Below are positions 23,340 through 36,335 of a stretch of DNA of 64,000 nucleotides, in pieces. Below the pieces are notes generated by a model. It did no database searches, was not told the origin of the DNA, and worked only from the letters and a program-made list of their open reading frames with translations. The translations under genes were made by a program, and so were the position numbers. This stretch comes from Torreya grandis (Eukaryota > Streptophyta > Pinopsida > Cupressales > Taxaceae), in NCBI GenBank assembly GCA_037957365.1, contig JARHVA010004227.1, forward strand, positions 1,202,001 through 1,266,000. The letters run 5' to 3'. The stretch's first letter is position 1. Each line of letters begins with the position of its first letter.

Positions 23340-25560
23340 CTCTATATCATCAGCTCACTTTTGAGCCTCAATTTCCTTGGCTATTTATTGCATTACAGCT
23401 TGTTATTATTTTTCTATAGCTACTTTTTGCTTGGTCTCCTCCTTTTGTATTTTCAATTCCTTCTATCAATTGTGCTCTATAATTTATTTTCCTCTTGATG
23501 CGTAGCTTGTTTATTTCTAGCATATGTGAGTCTAGTGTCACTTCTTTATCATATGTTAATGATTCCTTTGATGAGGAGAGTGAAGTGGTAGAGTGGACAC
23601 TTGGATAGTTTGCTTCAGAATGCTAACTTTTTTGTGACCTATCCTCTACAAAGTTTTATTTTTGTGATGTGGTATAGCTTCTAGTGATGGAGAGGGCATC
23701 GATATAGGTGCATATTTTGGATCTTGGTGTTAAGGAGTGTAAAGTGGTTATGATTATTCCTCTTTTGTATCTACTTGCTTATATCTTTATTTTGTGCATT
23801 TCCACTGATGGAGTGTCACTTGGGGACTTTATGGTAAGGGATCCAATGGATACAGGTAAATTGAGTATCCCTATGATCTAATTATATTGAAACCTTTGAA
23901 TATTTATTATAGGTGAGCCTCCTTAGTAATAGTATCAATAATAATGGATGGTGGGTAAGTAGGTAGCTCCACCGAAAGGTTCTCTAGTAGTTAATTTCAT
24001 ATCAGTACCATTTTTATTACTTTCCAAAATAAGTATTCACTTTTTTATTCTCTTATTTATATAGATCTCTAGCCATGTTAGCCTTCATCATGTAAAAAAT
24101 TTCTTGTTCATCCATCTAAAACTCATGCCAATGGCATTGGTTGGTAATCTTGGTTACATCTAGATCTTCCAACCATGATGTACTCTAAGTTCTGTGTCTT
24201 GGAGATAAAGGAAGCATGCTCCCTTTAAGAACATTACACTTTCCCAATCCAATGGTACTTCAAAAATTAGTACAGGTTCAATAGTGGTTGAAGTGAAAGC
24301 AATATTTTCTTGCCGAACTATTTGTAATGGTGTGGCTCTATAGGCAGCCAATGCCTTTTGATGTGAAACCTCCCACTATATATTTTCCATGTCAATGAAG
24401 AAAGGCAGGGGCACCCTGGGTACTTTTAGTAGCTCAAGGATACACATGATAATTTTATGTGGTAAATTTTTAATGACCATATGTTGACCTAAGTATTTCA
24501 TCACATCTACTAAAATGCGAGGGTTAGAAGTCACCAATTTGACCAGCTCATCCCACCATGCACTTAATCATTACCATTGTGAAAAGTATCTACTCTCCAC
24601 CCTTTTCAAAATGAGATTATGGAATGTGATGTTGGGATAGTGTTATACATCCAAATGCACAATATCGTCAGATAATTTACATTCTATAAAAACCAAGAGA
24701 AAAACCAAAAAATGGTATTGGAATGGGCATTTTTTAGAGGTATGCACTTTCCCAATAATCATGGCCAATTTAGATACCAAGAACTTGGGATAATTGATGT
24801 CTTTGAACTTGAAAATCATGCATGTCACAATATATATTATGAATTTTATGTCTTCCTTTGTGGATATGGTAATCTTCTAGAACTATTTTGTTATGCATTC
24901 CACAAGAATGCAAATCAGCACATCTTCAATGTCATCCAATAAAACCCCACTGCACCTATGATATATGTTGATCTAATTTTAGGTAGAATGGGTGGGCTCT
25001 TTATCTTGTACAACCCCGATGGATTCCCCATGTTTCCATTCATGTCGCTCTATCCATTGCAACTTCATTCACATAAATGGTGATGTTAGGGACAAGATAG
25101 ATGTTTCCTTCATTGTACTTTTTGAGTAGTAACTCCATGATTTCATTAAAATCACCAAATATAGGTAGGCAGATTAACCTCTTGACATCTGTACTATGGA
25201 ATTGGTAATTTTGGGGTATTGCACCTTATGGTCCTTATTGTGTGAACAAGTGTTCATCTATTTTTTGATAAAAGCATAAGCTTCAGGCTCTACAAACTTG
25301 GTTGCTGAAAATTAGTGCCAATTCCTATATCTTATTTTTTAGCCACTGTGAGTCCCTTAATTCATCAATTATGACCATCATCGGTGTCTATGTACTATGT
25401 ATAAATGAGAAACTCAAAAATAATTATATTGTACAAGACTCTAGGACTTTGGAAGATTGCTCAAGTGCACCTAAAGTTAAAATGTTTATTTGTCTATTAT
25501 GCTCATCTATTTAAGGGGTTTTCCATGCCTATTCTCCTCCATTGACTTTGAATATGTTGA
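23340..25560 (-). pseudogene. Unidentified decayed protein, coiled-coil C-terminus
   Basis: Read on minus from 25,560 down, a protein-like frame persists with many stops and shifts. Parts in order: MVIIDELRDSQWLKNKI (about 25,390-25,330), AYAFIKK and CSHNKDHKVQYPKI (about 25,280-25,210), FGDFNEIMELLLKKYNEGNI (25,150), HKIHNIYCDMHDFQVQRHQL (24,840), ALAAYRATPLQIVRQ and PLDWESVMFLKGACFLYLQD (24,350-24,190, open for 63 codons), a Ser/Thr-rich linker near 23,600, and a Lys/Glu-rich helix with IAKEIEAQK near 23,370. No domain is recognised and no zinc knuckle, RT or transposase signature is seen. It abuts the integrase end of the next gypsy element in the same orientation but does not look like its tail. 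Confidence 0.4.
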
Positions 25561-26059
25561 GTTGTCAGTCGATCACACACATGAGAACATTTAATTTCAA
25601 GATTAATTATTCTTGATGTGGCACCCATCATTGTGAGCTAAAGACCCTTGATATTTTTTATAGACCTTTGATTTAATGTGTCATCATGTCTTTATTCATC
25701 TGTACTTGTTTATTCCCTTGGTAATGTTATTGTACAAGACGATTTTGAGATCTGATTTAATTTGCATACTTGCTTCATCATTAATGGTCCAAAATAATTA
25801 TTATCTACTATTGAATCAAGGTCACTTCACCCATGTCTTCTCTTGGATTTAATAGTTGTTAGATGCTATTATCTTTATTTTGCCACATGGATCCACCAAC
25901 CCTTTCTTCCATGGATCAATTGGTCTGCAATGTTTTTCCTTGTTTTATCTACTATGAATTTGACAATAATTGTATAGCACACTAAACACACAGAATTAAC
26001 AAATAGAAAGGCACACAATAACAAAACTAGAAACCCTAACTAAATTAGTGTGACATAGC

Positions 26060-27250
26060 ACTGCCTCAACTTTGCCAACCCACTTCAGTAGTGGTATGGA
26101 TTCAGCCTATAGCCATTCACTCAGCCTAGTAGAATATTATTGTGGATATATTTTAAAACCATAGTCTAGGATATGATATTTCATGAATAATATATGTGCC
26201 TTTCCGCCTGATATTGAGATTACTCATAAATGCATGAAATTGGTTGTGATACAATAAAACTAGTTATTCTACATGGAATTCCTTAGTGCATAGGTTTTTA
26301 TCATACCATGTTTTTTGGATATGTTTATGTAGTTATTACATCTAATATATTCTATTTCACTATTCTTCCATCTTGATTAATTCTACCAATAGATTATTCA
26401 ATGACTTTTAGTCATCTAGTTGCATAATGTTAGTTATGCACAGACTAGGGACCATGTATTCTAATGACATGACTACCTCCAATCCATGGGTGAGTTAAAA
26501 TGGTGTGAATCCTATCACACATTTTTAATGCATATAATAGGCCCATCAAACTATAGGAAATCAGTCCTCCCAGTCATCCCATTATACATCACATATTTTC
26601 ATAAGCATCTTTCCCAAAACTTTATTCGTAAATTTTGCCTATCCATTTATTGGAGGATGATAGGTGGTACTTTAATGATGTGTAATTAGGAATTAATCAG
26701 TGAGGGTTTTGATCATTTTATTTAGGAATTGGGTACATGTATCACTTACTAGTTTAATTGGATAAACAAACTTGGTAATGATGTTTTCATAGATAAACTT
26801 TGCGATGCCTTTTTTACCACAACTGGTTTTTACAATAACTTTAACCCACTTCATGAAATTATCCATTAAAAGAATGATATATTAATCATGGTTACATTTA
26901 ATGGGTATATTTATTGGCCTAACAAAGTCTATCCCCCACTACTCAAATGGTTTCTATGAAATCATTGATTGCGGTGGCATTTCATCCTACTAGTTTGGCT
27001 TTCCCATGGGTTAGCATACATCACACTATTGTGTTACTTGAAGTGCATCCTAGAACAAGTGGGGCCACCATAAACCACTATGTAAAATCTTCCTTGTAGT
27101 AGCATCACCTGTAAAATGACCTCTAACTATTCCTTGGTATGCTTCTTTAAGTAGACATGGATGATCATGTTCTAAAACTATTCTACATAGAACCTCATCC
27201 TTGCCCAAATGATATAAAAATCCATTTAAGATGGTATATGGAAATACTCT
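26060..27250 (-). pseudogene. pol: Integrase relic of the minus-strand gypsy element
   Basis: The catalytic core begins near 26,960. The block normally reading D-F-V-G-P-I-N is recognisable as RLC then ANKYTH in one frame and as DFVGPIN-like in another. FMKWVKVIVKTS-type and IYENIITKF-type segments follow (26,870-26,770), then a late FDGPIICIKN segment near 26,540. Individual residues are uncertain because of heavy stops and shifts, and catalytic residues could not all be placed. Identity rests on position after RNase H and on the motif order. Confidence 0.65.
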
Positions 27251-27429
27251 TGTGATTAACTATTTCTTTTCTCTTTCCTATTAGTGCAATGGGAATGTCC
27301 ATTGTTCTAAAAATTAGGAGATTTCCTCTAAGTGTTTTGGAAGTATAGATGCTCAAAAAAGATGTACATCTAGAGACTCATCTTAAATCTCTTTTGGTTC
27401 CTCTCCATTATGCAGTCTACTCAGATCAT

Positions 27430-27900
27430 CTAGTCATACATTCTCCCACCTAGGTTTAACATTTATACAAAGCTAAAACTCTTAAAAGAACATCAACCAT
27501 TTTAAAATTATTTTTCCAAGCATAATATTATTGATGAGGTATCACATTGCTTAGTGATCTATGACTAACTCAAATGGTGTCACCAATAGTTAGTGTCTAA
27601 AATTCTATAGTGTGAACACCATGGCTAAATTTTCTCGCTCTTTTGTAGTGTATTTTTATATGGAAAATAATTTTCTTCTCGTGAAATGGATGGGATGATC
27701 CATTCCTCCCTATCTTGGATACACAAACACCACTCCCACTTCTATCCCTGAGGCATATAAATGATCATGAAAAGACTTACTCCAATCTATAAAGACCAAT
27801 ATTGGCACAATCACCAATCTTTATTTCAGGTTAATGAACATGTTTTAACAATATTTTATCCACAAGAACTACATGCCTTTGTGAAGTAATTTTTTCAAAG
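27430..27900 (-). pseudogene. pol: RNase H relic of the minus-strand gypsy element
   Basis: DWSKSFHDHLYASGIEVGVVFVYP (27,800-27,730, read in two halves) is the first RNase H strand with the catalytic-Asp region. DHPIHFTRRKLFSI and KYTTKERE follow (27,700-27,630), corresponding to DHPIxFxSRKLS and NYTTTERE of the family. A LDDLSRLHNGE-like end is present near 27,420. Confidence 0.78.
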
Positions 27901-28530
27901 GTATGGATATAGCTACCTATCTTTCAATAAACTTTTTATAATAACTAGTATGGCCCAAGAAATATCTTACCTCTATTGAAATTATTAGTGGTAGCATCCT
28001 AACAATTACTGTGATCTTGGCCTGATCCACAAGAATTATTTTACTACATACTACATGTCCCAACAAAACTCTAAAAGGTTTTAAAAATAAACATTTTTTT
28101 AAATTCAAGGTAATTCATTGTTCCCTACACATTTCTAGCATCAACATAAGTTTAGATATGTGATTCCCAAATAATGAAAACACTACCCAATCATCCAAAT
28201 ATACTTATAAGAAGTCATGGATAAAGCCTTTGAATGCAGACATGATAAATCTAGATAAAACCATAGGTGCATATTTAATCCAAATGACATGACCTTTTAA
28301 GAAAATGAGCCCCATTATATGAAAATTGTGGTCTTATATCTATCTTCTTTTGCAATTGGTATATGGTGATAATAATTGAAGACATCTATGAATGAATATC
28401 CTCATGTCATGTGACAGCCTCTAGCACTTCATCTATGAATGGTATAGGTAAGGTATTATTGACACAAGCATCATTCAAACTATGATAATCCCCACAAAAT
28501 CATATTTCACCTCTCTTCTTTAGCCATACT
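27880..28530 (-). pseudogene. pol: Reverse transcriptase relic of the minus-strand gypsy element
   Basis: DYHSLNDACVNNTLPIPFI (28,495-28,440) corresponds to the DFRKLNDAC...PxPF block. IPIAKEDRYKTT, KVMSFGLN and SLNLKK-type segments follow. The open frame 28,108-27,917 reads NLKKCLFLKPFRVLLGHVV then LVDQAKITVIVRM, and LGHTSYYKKFIE, which is the thumb/connection of gypsy RT with family-length spacing. The catalytic Y-x-D-D region is damaged (VYLDDW becomes IWMIG in the visible frame). Confidence 0.88.
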
Positions 28531-30133
28531 ATCATGGGACTTTCCCAATCAAATTTCTCTATTAGGAAGATGATTCTTGCTTCTTGCACTCTATCTCAGC
28601 TTTGACCTTCATCTTCATGTTAGGGTTCAAGTGATATGGTATTTTATTTATAGGTAATGTACACTCCTTTAGTTCAATGTTCATTTATCCTAGTGAGGTA
28701 TTTACACCCTTTAATTCTATAAAATTTATATGGAACACATCTTTATAGTCCCTTAAAATCTACATAACTTTTGAAATATCTACTTGAGTCTAATGATCCC
28801 CTATGTGTGCCATTATTGGAACATCCTTTGTGCCAATGTTTCCAACATATTCCTTCAATGGTGCTTGATACAATTTTCAATCCTCATCAAGAATGGATTC
28901 CTTTAATATCTATTGTTCTTCTCTTTTTGGTATATTAATGTGTTATAGTCTATCTTCTTCATTTTGGTCTATGATCAACTTTGGTAACTACTCAACTTCT
29001 CTTTATAGTGAAAATAGGTCAATGAGATCCATATCTTATTCAATTTTTCATTCTAAGGTGGACTCATAGTATTCTTGTATTCTATGACACAGTAAAACCT
29101 TGGCTTGCTCTTTTTTCTTATCCTCTTGATAGATCAATAGGGTATCATTTAGGTCAGAGGCTACATTTGTTGCAAAGCAGATGCCATCAAACAATCTTTA
29201 TCTTCAACCCTACCATGTCATAGTAACACTTTTATCTTCTATAATACCTGATGTTCTATAATTTTGTCACTCTCAAAAATGAATGCTTGAATTAAATCAC
29301 TTTGGACCTACATCCAATGCTTCATTTCCCTTCAACATTATTGGTGTATATACCACATAGTTGAAAGAACACCCAGGTTATAATTGAAATAGTGTACCCA
29401 ATACTTCGAAGCCACACCTTCTAAATTACAAACTTCAATGCACTTAAGGATATGAACCTATAGGCACTCTCCCTCTTTAAAATATAACCCAATATCTTCT
29501 AACTCTCTCCAGTAACTAAAATTGATATATCATCATCTCACACACTTTGTCCCAATCTAGCCTCTCATCTCGATGAACTGACCACCAATTCATAGAAATT
29601 CATTTTAGTGCATAGTTGAGTGATTTAATCCTTTGATAAATGTTTGGTATAAACTATTAAAATTACAAAATGAACTAGATGATATCCTCAATAGAAAAGC
29701 ATTGAGGTATTTGATTCTCAATTGTGAATACCATGCATAGAGGTTATATTTCATGGTCTCTTTATGCCCAGTTTAATAGATGGGTATCTGAATCAACATT
29801 GATTGAGGAGATTGTATCCTAGGGTAACAATCCATCTGGGGTAGGGTTGACATAGTCCTTATCAATGTGACCTATCTGATATATAAAATCTACTTAATGA
29901 TGGGTAGGAGACCTTACCAACATAGATTGTGTGTTTGTCCTGTCTAATTGAAGCATATATGTATGATGCAACATTAGCTTGTTTGTTGTTTGTATAGTCT
30001 GGCCTGGTAGAAATTTACTTTTTGAATAATGTAGTTACTATTTTTAAATATCATATATAATTTCACATTACATTCCTCGTAGTGCTTACAATTCCATTTA
30101 TGTATTGACTTTCATCCAGCTATTTTGTATAGG

Positions 30134-30613
30134 TCAGTATGGCAAATCTTGTTCCTTAGGGATTATATAAGGTTTAGCCTCTGATTTGTTCAATAGAATC
30201 ACAATGATCTTGACATCTTGATGAGATTCCAGTTGGTTGATTACCATATTGATTGTCATTTGACCATCATAGGCCCACTTATTTCTAATCAAGGTAGGGT
30301 AATGTGTAGTTTTTATCTTCATATCGATAACTTCAAAGTCTCCTCCTAGACTTAGGTCTATGTTTTTTATCTCTATATATTATAATTTCCTAATAGGTTC
30401 CACTCTCCCATAATCCACCAAACTAAGTGTAATTAGACCGTATCTCAGTGGAGTTCTTCTAATCACTTCCCAAGTCAATTTGGGAATCATGTTGATTCTA
30501 CTACCAAAGTCAAAGATGGCATTTATTATTCCATATCCAACTATTTTAATGTCTATCCTAGCATCAATGCCCCATAATTTTTTCATTTTGACATACCATA
30601 CTAGTTTGTTCAT
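30134..30613 (-). pseudogene. pro: Aspartic protease relic of the minus-strand gypsy element
   Basis: The open frame 30,613-30,380 has INAIFDFGSRINMIPKLTWE and VDYGRVEPIRKL, the retropepsin active-site loop and following helix. The usual D-S/T-G is D-F-G, either a family trait or a mutation. The next open frame, 30,322-30,134, has MKIKTTHYPTLIRNKWAYD, matching the YPxLLGxDWAxD flap-distal block with LLG degraded. Role: cleaves the gag-pol polyprotein. Confidence 0.8.
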
Positions 30614-31029
30614 TCTCTATTGACCTTTCTATGAACAATCTAATAGATTATGAATCAAGTTGGATATATTCTATGATATATCCTCATTTTATAGGGCACT
30701 AATCAATTTGAGTAGATCTGTTATCATAATCACCACTCCATTTTGACACATAATGCACATAATTTGGCTATACATATGTTCATCCATAGTGGCATCATTT
30801 GCCTCCATAGTCTCCTATTGTTGAATTGTTTTTAAAATCTATGCATCTTCTTCCATTAGACCTCTCTTAGTAGTAGGTTTAGGATACGTATCTTGGACCT
30901 TATTTATGTCATGATATTGAAACATTTCAATAGGAGGTATTCCTTGATCTACATGTTATAATTGCATTATCTCTTGCATAAAAACATCTTCTCAAGGCTC
31001 TACATTGATTAGGTTAACATTCCACATTA

Positions 31030-33150
31030 ATTTATTTGCATTTTATTTCTCCAGGACTAGATAATCTTTGATGTCATGATTATCTGACATTTGACAATAA
31101 AAATAGTAGCCTTGCCATTAGGGATTCGAAGGATAATTACTTTATACATGGTTGAATTATCGACATAGATAACACTAAATAGGCTATATTTGGGAACATT
31201 TCCCCTTCCTCTCTATGAACCTCCTTGATAGCCTCCCCTATATCCACCTCTTCCTCTATTAGCTTGAAATCCCCAATTATAGGACTGTTATGTTTCAAAA
31301 TTTATAGTATTTGATTGGGAATTCTATGGTTGAATTTTTTGTATGCTTACATATCCACCATATTGAGGTTGGGACAACTACAATGCCCACAAAATCTATT
31401 ATGGTTAAAGAATTATCAGATTACAAAAATTCCAAATCTAGACTAGAGGTGTCCATTTATGTACATACTAATTTTAACTAGGGATTTCTATAAAATGATA
31501 ATTGGTACCTTTCCATGTTGTGGATTCAAGATTAATACCTTATCTATTGGCTTCATAAATTTCATTAGTCTAAGTCATATCAGTTGTTTGTTAGGAAGCT
31601 ACCACAAAAACATTTTTGGTAATGTCTTCTTTTAGTTCTTAAAGAGATCTGTAGTTATTTTCATCATGATTATGAGATTTGTAGAATTTATAGTATAATT
31701 TATGTGTAATCTTCATAAACTATTGTAGAAGGTGACATTGAGATGTCACATGTCCCAGAATTTTGCATATATCGTAGAATTTTGTTTTTACACAGGGACA
31801 TTCATTTATGTGGTGTTTTCCTTTACCACACTCCATGCACTAAAGACCAATTCTTAGCCTCTCTACTACGTCCTGTTGTTATTCTAAGATTTTTATGAGA
31901 AATTGTAATGTATTCTCCATATAAAAACTTAGGGATAAATCTTCTCCATAATATTCAATCTTTGCTACATAGATCACAACTATCCTTGCCTCTGCTTTTG
32001 TAGGGTATTGTGTTTATGTAATGGAAAACCTTACTATCATTTACAGGCCTTCTATGAACTAGGTAAATTTATCCTTATCTTCTAATAAAAATTTGAATTT
32101 TTTCATTACGTCAACAAAATATGTGGTCATAGTCATTAACAGTCTCTTTTGCTCCTTACCAAATTTCTTTGAGGTCTTGGATGGTCTAGTTGGAACTTCT
32201 CATTATTTTAAACTCTATGATAAGCTAATTATTCACATCCTATAAACTTTCTTGGGACGTGTCCTTATGGAATATAAATTCTAAGGCTCATCCTGATAAG
32301 AGACAAATTAATTCACATTTCTTTATTGCATCATCCTTGACTCCTTTAGATTGCCACTTCATGTAACAAGTTAGTAGGTATTGTTTAGGGTCTGCAAACC
32401 CATCATATTGTGTGAGATGGATAAATCACCCAACTAAAATTCCATATTGGTATTTATCACAACTATAAAACTAGGCTATTAGATTAGAGATCTATATAAA
32501 ATAGTAGGACTCACCTGTGCTTCTAGCATTTCTTCAAGTGGGGACTTTGCTATCTATTGCATCTAATTTGGATTTGATAATGAAGTGTCTAAATTATTCC
32601 ATTTTTCTTAAAAATCTTCTACTAAACTCTTAATATGTTGAAAAACATTTGGTTAGGGGGATGTGCATTTCTAGGGTGATAATCATTACCTTTATCCTCA
32701 TCATTTCAAGAGCTTGAACCTATGCTTCTTTGTCTACGACTTTATCTCTGTTCCTTAAGTGACATATCTGATTCTTTAATATGGAATACTCTTCTATATA
32801 ATTGTGATGTAGGAATATTAACAACTTGATATACCTCTACACTACTAGTTTCATCTTCTATTATTTCCTCATTGATTTTATTCTCTCCTCTACTAATCTA
32901 GGGCCCACTTTCATTGCTTCTTCCTTCATCTTGCTTTCCTTCTATTTCTTCATCCTTACTCTTTTATCATACTCTACTACTTCTTTTACTCCTAGTTGTA
33001 GGTACATAAATATTCCTTAGGATATTCCACCTCTGTTGTTATCATAATTCTCATTATAATTCTAGGGTCTTTTTTTGTTCTTTCTCTTGTTGACCCTCCA
33101 TTCTCACCTTAGATTCAAGTTCTTTCTTTGTATTATTTCACCATTCACCC
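31030..33150 (-). pseudogene. gag: gag relic of the minus-strand gypsy element
   Basis: The N-terminal part (33,150-32,600) is Ser/Arg/Glu-rich. The capsid (about 32,420-32,100) reads FADPKQYLLTCYMKWQSKG, DDAIKKCELICLLSG and ALEFIFHKDTSQESL, following the plant gypsy gag plan (DPxxHL...C...G...LTGxALxWF). Zinc motifs come next: CMECGKGKHHINEC is a full C-x2-C-x4-H-x4-C (about 31,850-31,805). YDICKILGHVTSQC has Tyr for the first Cys. A third cluster reads YYKFYKSHNHDENNYRSL with Cys to Tyr changes. Cys-to-Tyr is the expected result of G-to-A decay. Confidence 0.82.
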
Positions 33151-36100
33151 ATCTATCACACACATCCCCATGTAACCCAAAGTGAATACTCCATTTTAAA
33201 GGGATTGGGTACCATTACTTTTTACATAACTGACATCTTAACTAGCATAGGGAGTCACTGCAAAAATTCCCTCTTATCCCTTGCACAAATAAGTCATATT
33301 CCACTTCAAATGTTATGTATCCTTGTACTACAAACTCTATAATATATCCATAAATGGTTGTGTCTAACCAATGATATATCTCATGAGTTTATATGTTCTA
33401 TAGTTTTTTAAGTAATTCTATTTTCTCCTCAGTCCATACAATGTCAATAATTGGTCTAGATCTGGAGTAATGATATTCTAGATAAGCCAAAAAATTAGCC
33501 AATAATCCAAGTAGTTTTCTCCAAAAGATTTCATATACTTCACCATACATGTGTTATTTTATGATATGTCATTCAAAACACCCAAACTTTTTCACCGAAC
33601 TTAGATATTTTCTAGTCTAACCAACGTTCCACATCTCATTGGCTAGGCAGCCACCATAGCCTACCTGCAAATAGCGAGTTCCACACTCACTAAACCATTG
33701 TTAGTAGTGCTTATTTAGGAACCTCAAAACATGTTAATTATATGAATAGTTTTCATTCTCATAGAAATGAGAGCAAATAAATATAGGGAATAGGAAGAGC
33801 ATTCTAAAAAATTACGTAGAGATTTAGGCTATTACAACTTATTAACCATAAACGTGCAACCCACATATGTTAAAACCATTCATATCTTATTCTAAAATAT
33901 AACTTAGATTAATCTACAAATATTATTTGTGATACTAAATAAGAGTCATAGGAAATGACATTAAACAAATACTTATTCTCAAAAGATGAAACTAACTCAT
34001 ACAACTCTATTAAGATTATCTGCAATCATGCACTTGATACAATTTGTCATTCCAGGCCTTAATTCAATACAAATTTAGAACTTCAATTAATCAAAATAAA
34101 TTTAACATTAAGACTTAAAAATTAATCAACATCATTAGCCTATTAAAATCCCAAAAGGGGCCACTTATACTATGTTTTCAACTATTTGTAACTTATAAAC
34201 TATTTCTCTCATACCGACTACAAGTGCATCCTCTAAGTTATTGCAACAAACATTTGGACCGAGTCCAAGAATAATCTAACAAGAAACAAACTAAAAATAA
34301 ATTTGTGAGCTATATAACATGTCACTTATATTCCTCATCTACTCATTTTTGAACCATCTAATGTGTCACCTATATTCTATGTGCTACAATGCACACATAA
34401 CCTCTTGATAATATCCTTCCATGTCATTCCTCATTCGAACTATAGGGATTATTGGTCTTGTTTCTCTTTCATTATAATATCTTTTTTTTTTATAAAAAAA
34501 CCACCCTATTTGGACTATCCCACTCTATTAGGTTATCTGAGAGGGGTAGTCTTATCCAATGTATGTTTTGGAAAATTTTCCAAGGCATGTTTCATTTGGG
34601 TCTCTTTTTATGACCATTTTATCCTTCATTGAGTCAGTTGGTGCATCAATGTGTTTTAAAATTTAAAACTATTAGTATTTTATTTTAAAGGGTTTTATAA
34701 GTAATTTTACATCTATCACTTATCTATTTGACACTAGTAGAATAAATAAAAATCATGATACAATAAGTTTAACACCTGCATTTTATTTGATATTCATACT
34801 ATTACATCTATATTACAAGTTTGGACCGAGAGGAGGGCCTAGGATAAGAGGATTTATATCCACACCACACATGATTCAATCACACACACACACATATTAT
34901 ATGGAGAACTACATCAACCTAAGGTTCCTATTTTTGGGATATGTAAGCATCACTTAATTCAATGGGGCTATGAGGCTAGCTCAGCCATTCCCATTTCCAC
35001 ATTTTCTCCCCTTTTGTATTTAATCTCCATTTATTTTATGTACAATAATTTACTAGGGTTTTTTAAGAATATAAGGTGAAAACATAGGCTAGATTACATG
35101 ATCACACATCCATGACATGCTAAAACACATCTACAATAATATCTTCACAAATCATTAGTTTACAATTTTGTTGTAGGAGCTACCCGAACAATCATGCTCC
35201 ATGAAGATAACATAGTAGAGTGCTACAGTATAAATCCACTGGTCTTGTTTACAGTATTCAAAACAACCACATTTAATAAACATGTGACTATCCTAGTCAA
35301 CCTCATATTTGATCACAATCACCTATAATCTACATTTTCATAAAAAATCTAAGTTGTTAATCCCTCTTTGTGTTTTTAGATAAGAAACCTAATTTCTCAC
35401 ATATACATTCAATTTCAAGTAGATTTGTGTTTTTAATGCCTATTCGATTGTTCATATACTGTAATTAGTAGTTTTATTTTATTAGATTAAATTATATTAA
35501 TCACGATTATGATAAAACAACCCTCTTCTATTGTATTTAATATAACTTTAGGGCCTCTTCAAATATGGACAACTATATGTTCATACCTTGAAGAATAAGT
35601 TGTCTAAAATACATGTCATTGAGGCATTTTGTCAAACAAAATTCATCCATTCCAAAAAAACATACAATAATATTTCTCTTTATAAATTGATGGTTTTGTC
35701 TTCCCTATATTAATAGTACCATTGAAAAATTCATAACAAAAAGGACCCATAACATAAAAAATTGTATCTTCCTAAATACAAATATCATTGTATGCTACAG
35801 TAACATACAAAAAAACATGCATTAGACCAAACTTTGATAATAAATTAAAATAATAAGGGCCTAAAGCCTAAAACCACTAAATTATAAAGAATGATCCAAT
35901 GTTTTAACCATAGGCCCACAAAAGCTAGTGCAATAATATTTATATCAAATGAAATCAAATAAAATATGGTGAATAACTTGTACTTTAAAATGGAATAAAT
36001 GATAATTTAAAAATTAATGATCTATTATAGTATAAAAATAATTCAAGAGATGAAATTTAACTTTTAATAAAGTATAATGGTAATTGGCCCATCAAACATA

Positions 36101-36335
36101 TCAATAATCTAAAAAAAACAATGCACCAAAATTTTTTTTTGTAGCAAAGTGAAACTATAAAAACCTACAATTTTTGTTGCCAAAAACTTAGCAAAAACAT
36201 ACATGATTTTTATTAGAAACAAGATAAAATTCAAACCCTATCAAAGCATAAAGGGCTTCCAATGTATTTTTGTGAATGGGGTGGTATGAAAACACACCTT
36301 TGAGAAGAAACAAAATAATGGAATGAAGAAATCAA
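33151..36335. other. Unassigned AT-rich stretch
   Basis: Upstream flank of the minus-strand gypsy element; its 5' LTR should lie here but no partner repeat was recognised. A (CA)n run lies at 34,882-34,893. Slightly GC-richer patches near 33,600-33,700 and 34,820-34,990 gave no recognisable protein. Confidence 0.5.

Larger units (their letters stand above)
26060..33150 (-). mobile_element. Ty3/gypsy LTR retrotransposon relic, minus strand, gag to integrase
   Basis: Minus-strand domains in order from 33,150 down to 26,060: Ser/Arg/Glu-rich gag N-terminus, capsid, zinc knuckles, protease, RT, RNase H, integrase. Spacing is normal, with no nested insertion. Stops occur every few dozen codons and Gln-to-stop is frequent. 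No LTR pair was found on either side, so the ends given are the ends of recognisable coding. It resembles the plus-strand element at 8,591-22,330 in its RNase H and thumb motifs, so both probably belong to related non-chromodomain lineages. Confidence 0.85.

Noticed and set aside
32826..33020. Ser/Tyr/Phe-rich plus-strand open frame
   Set aside because: Antisense shadow of the Ser/Arg/Glu-rich gag N-terminus.
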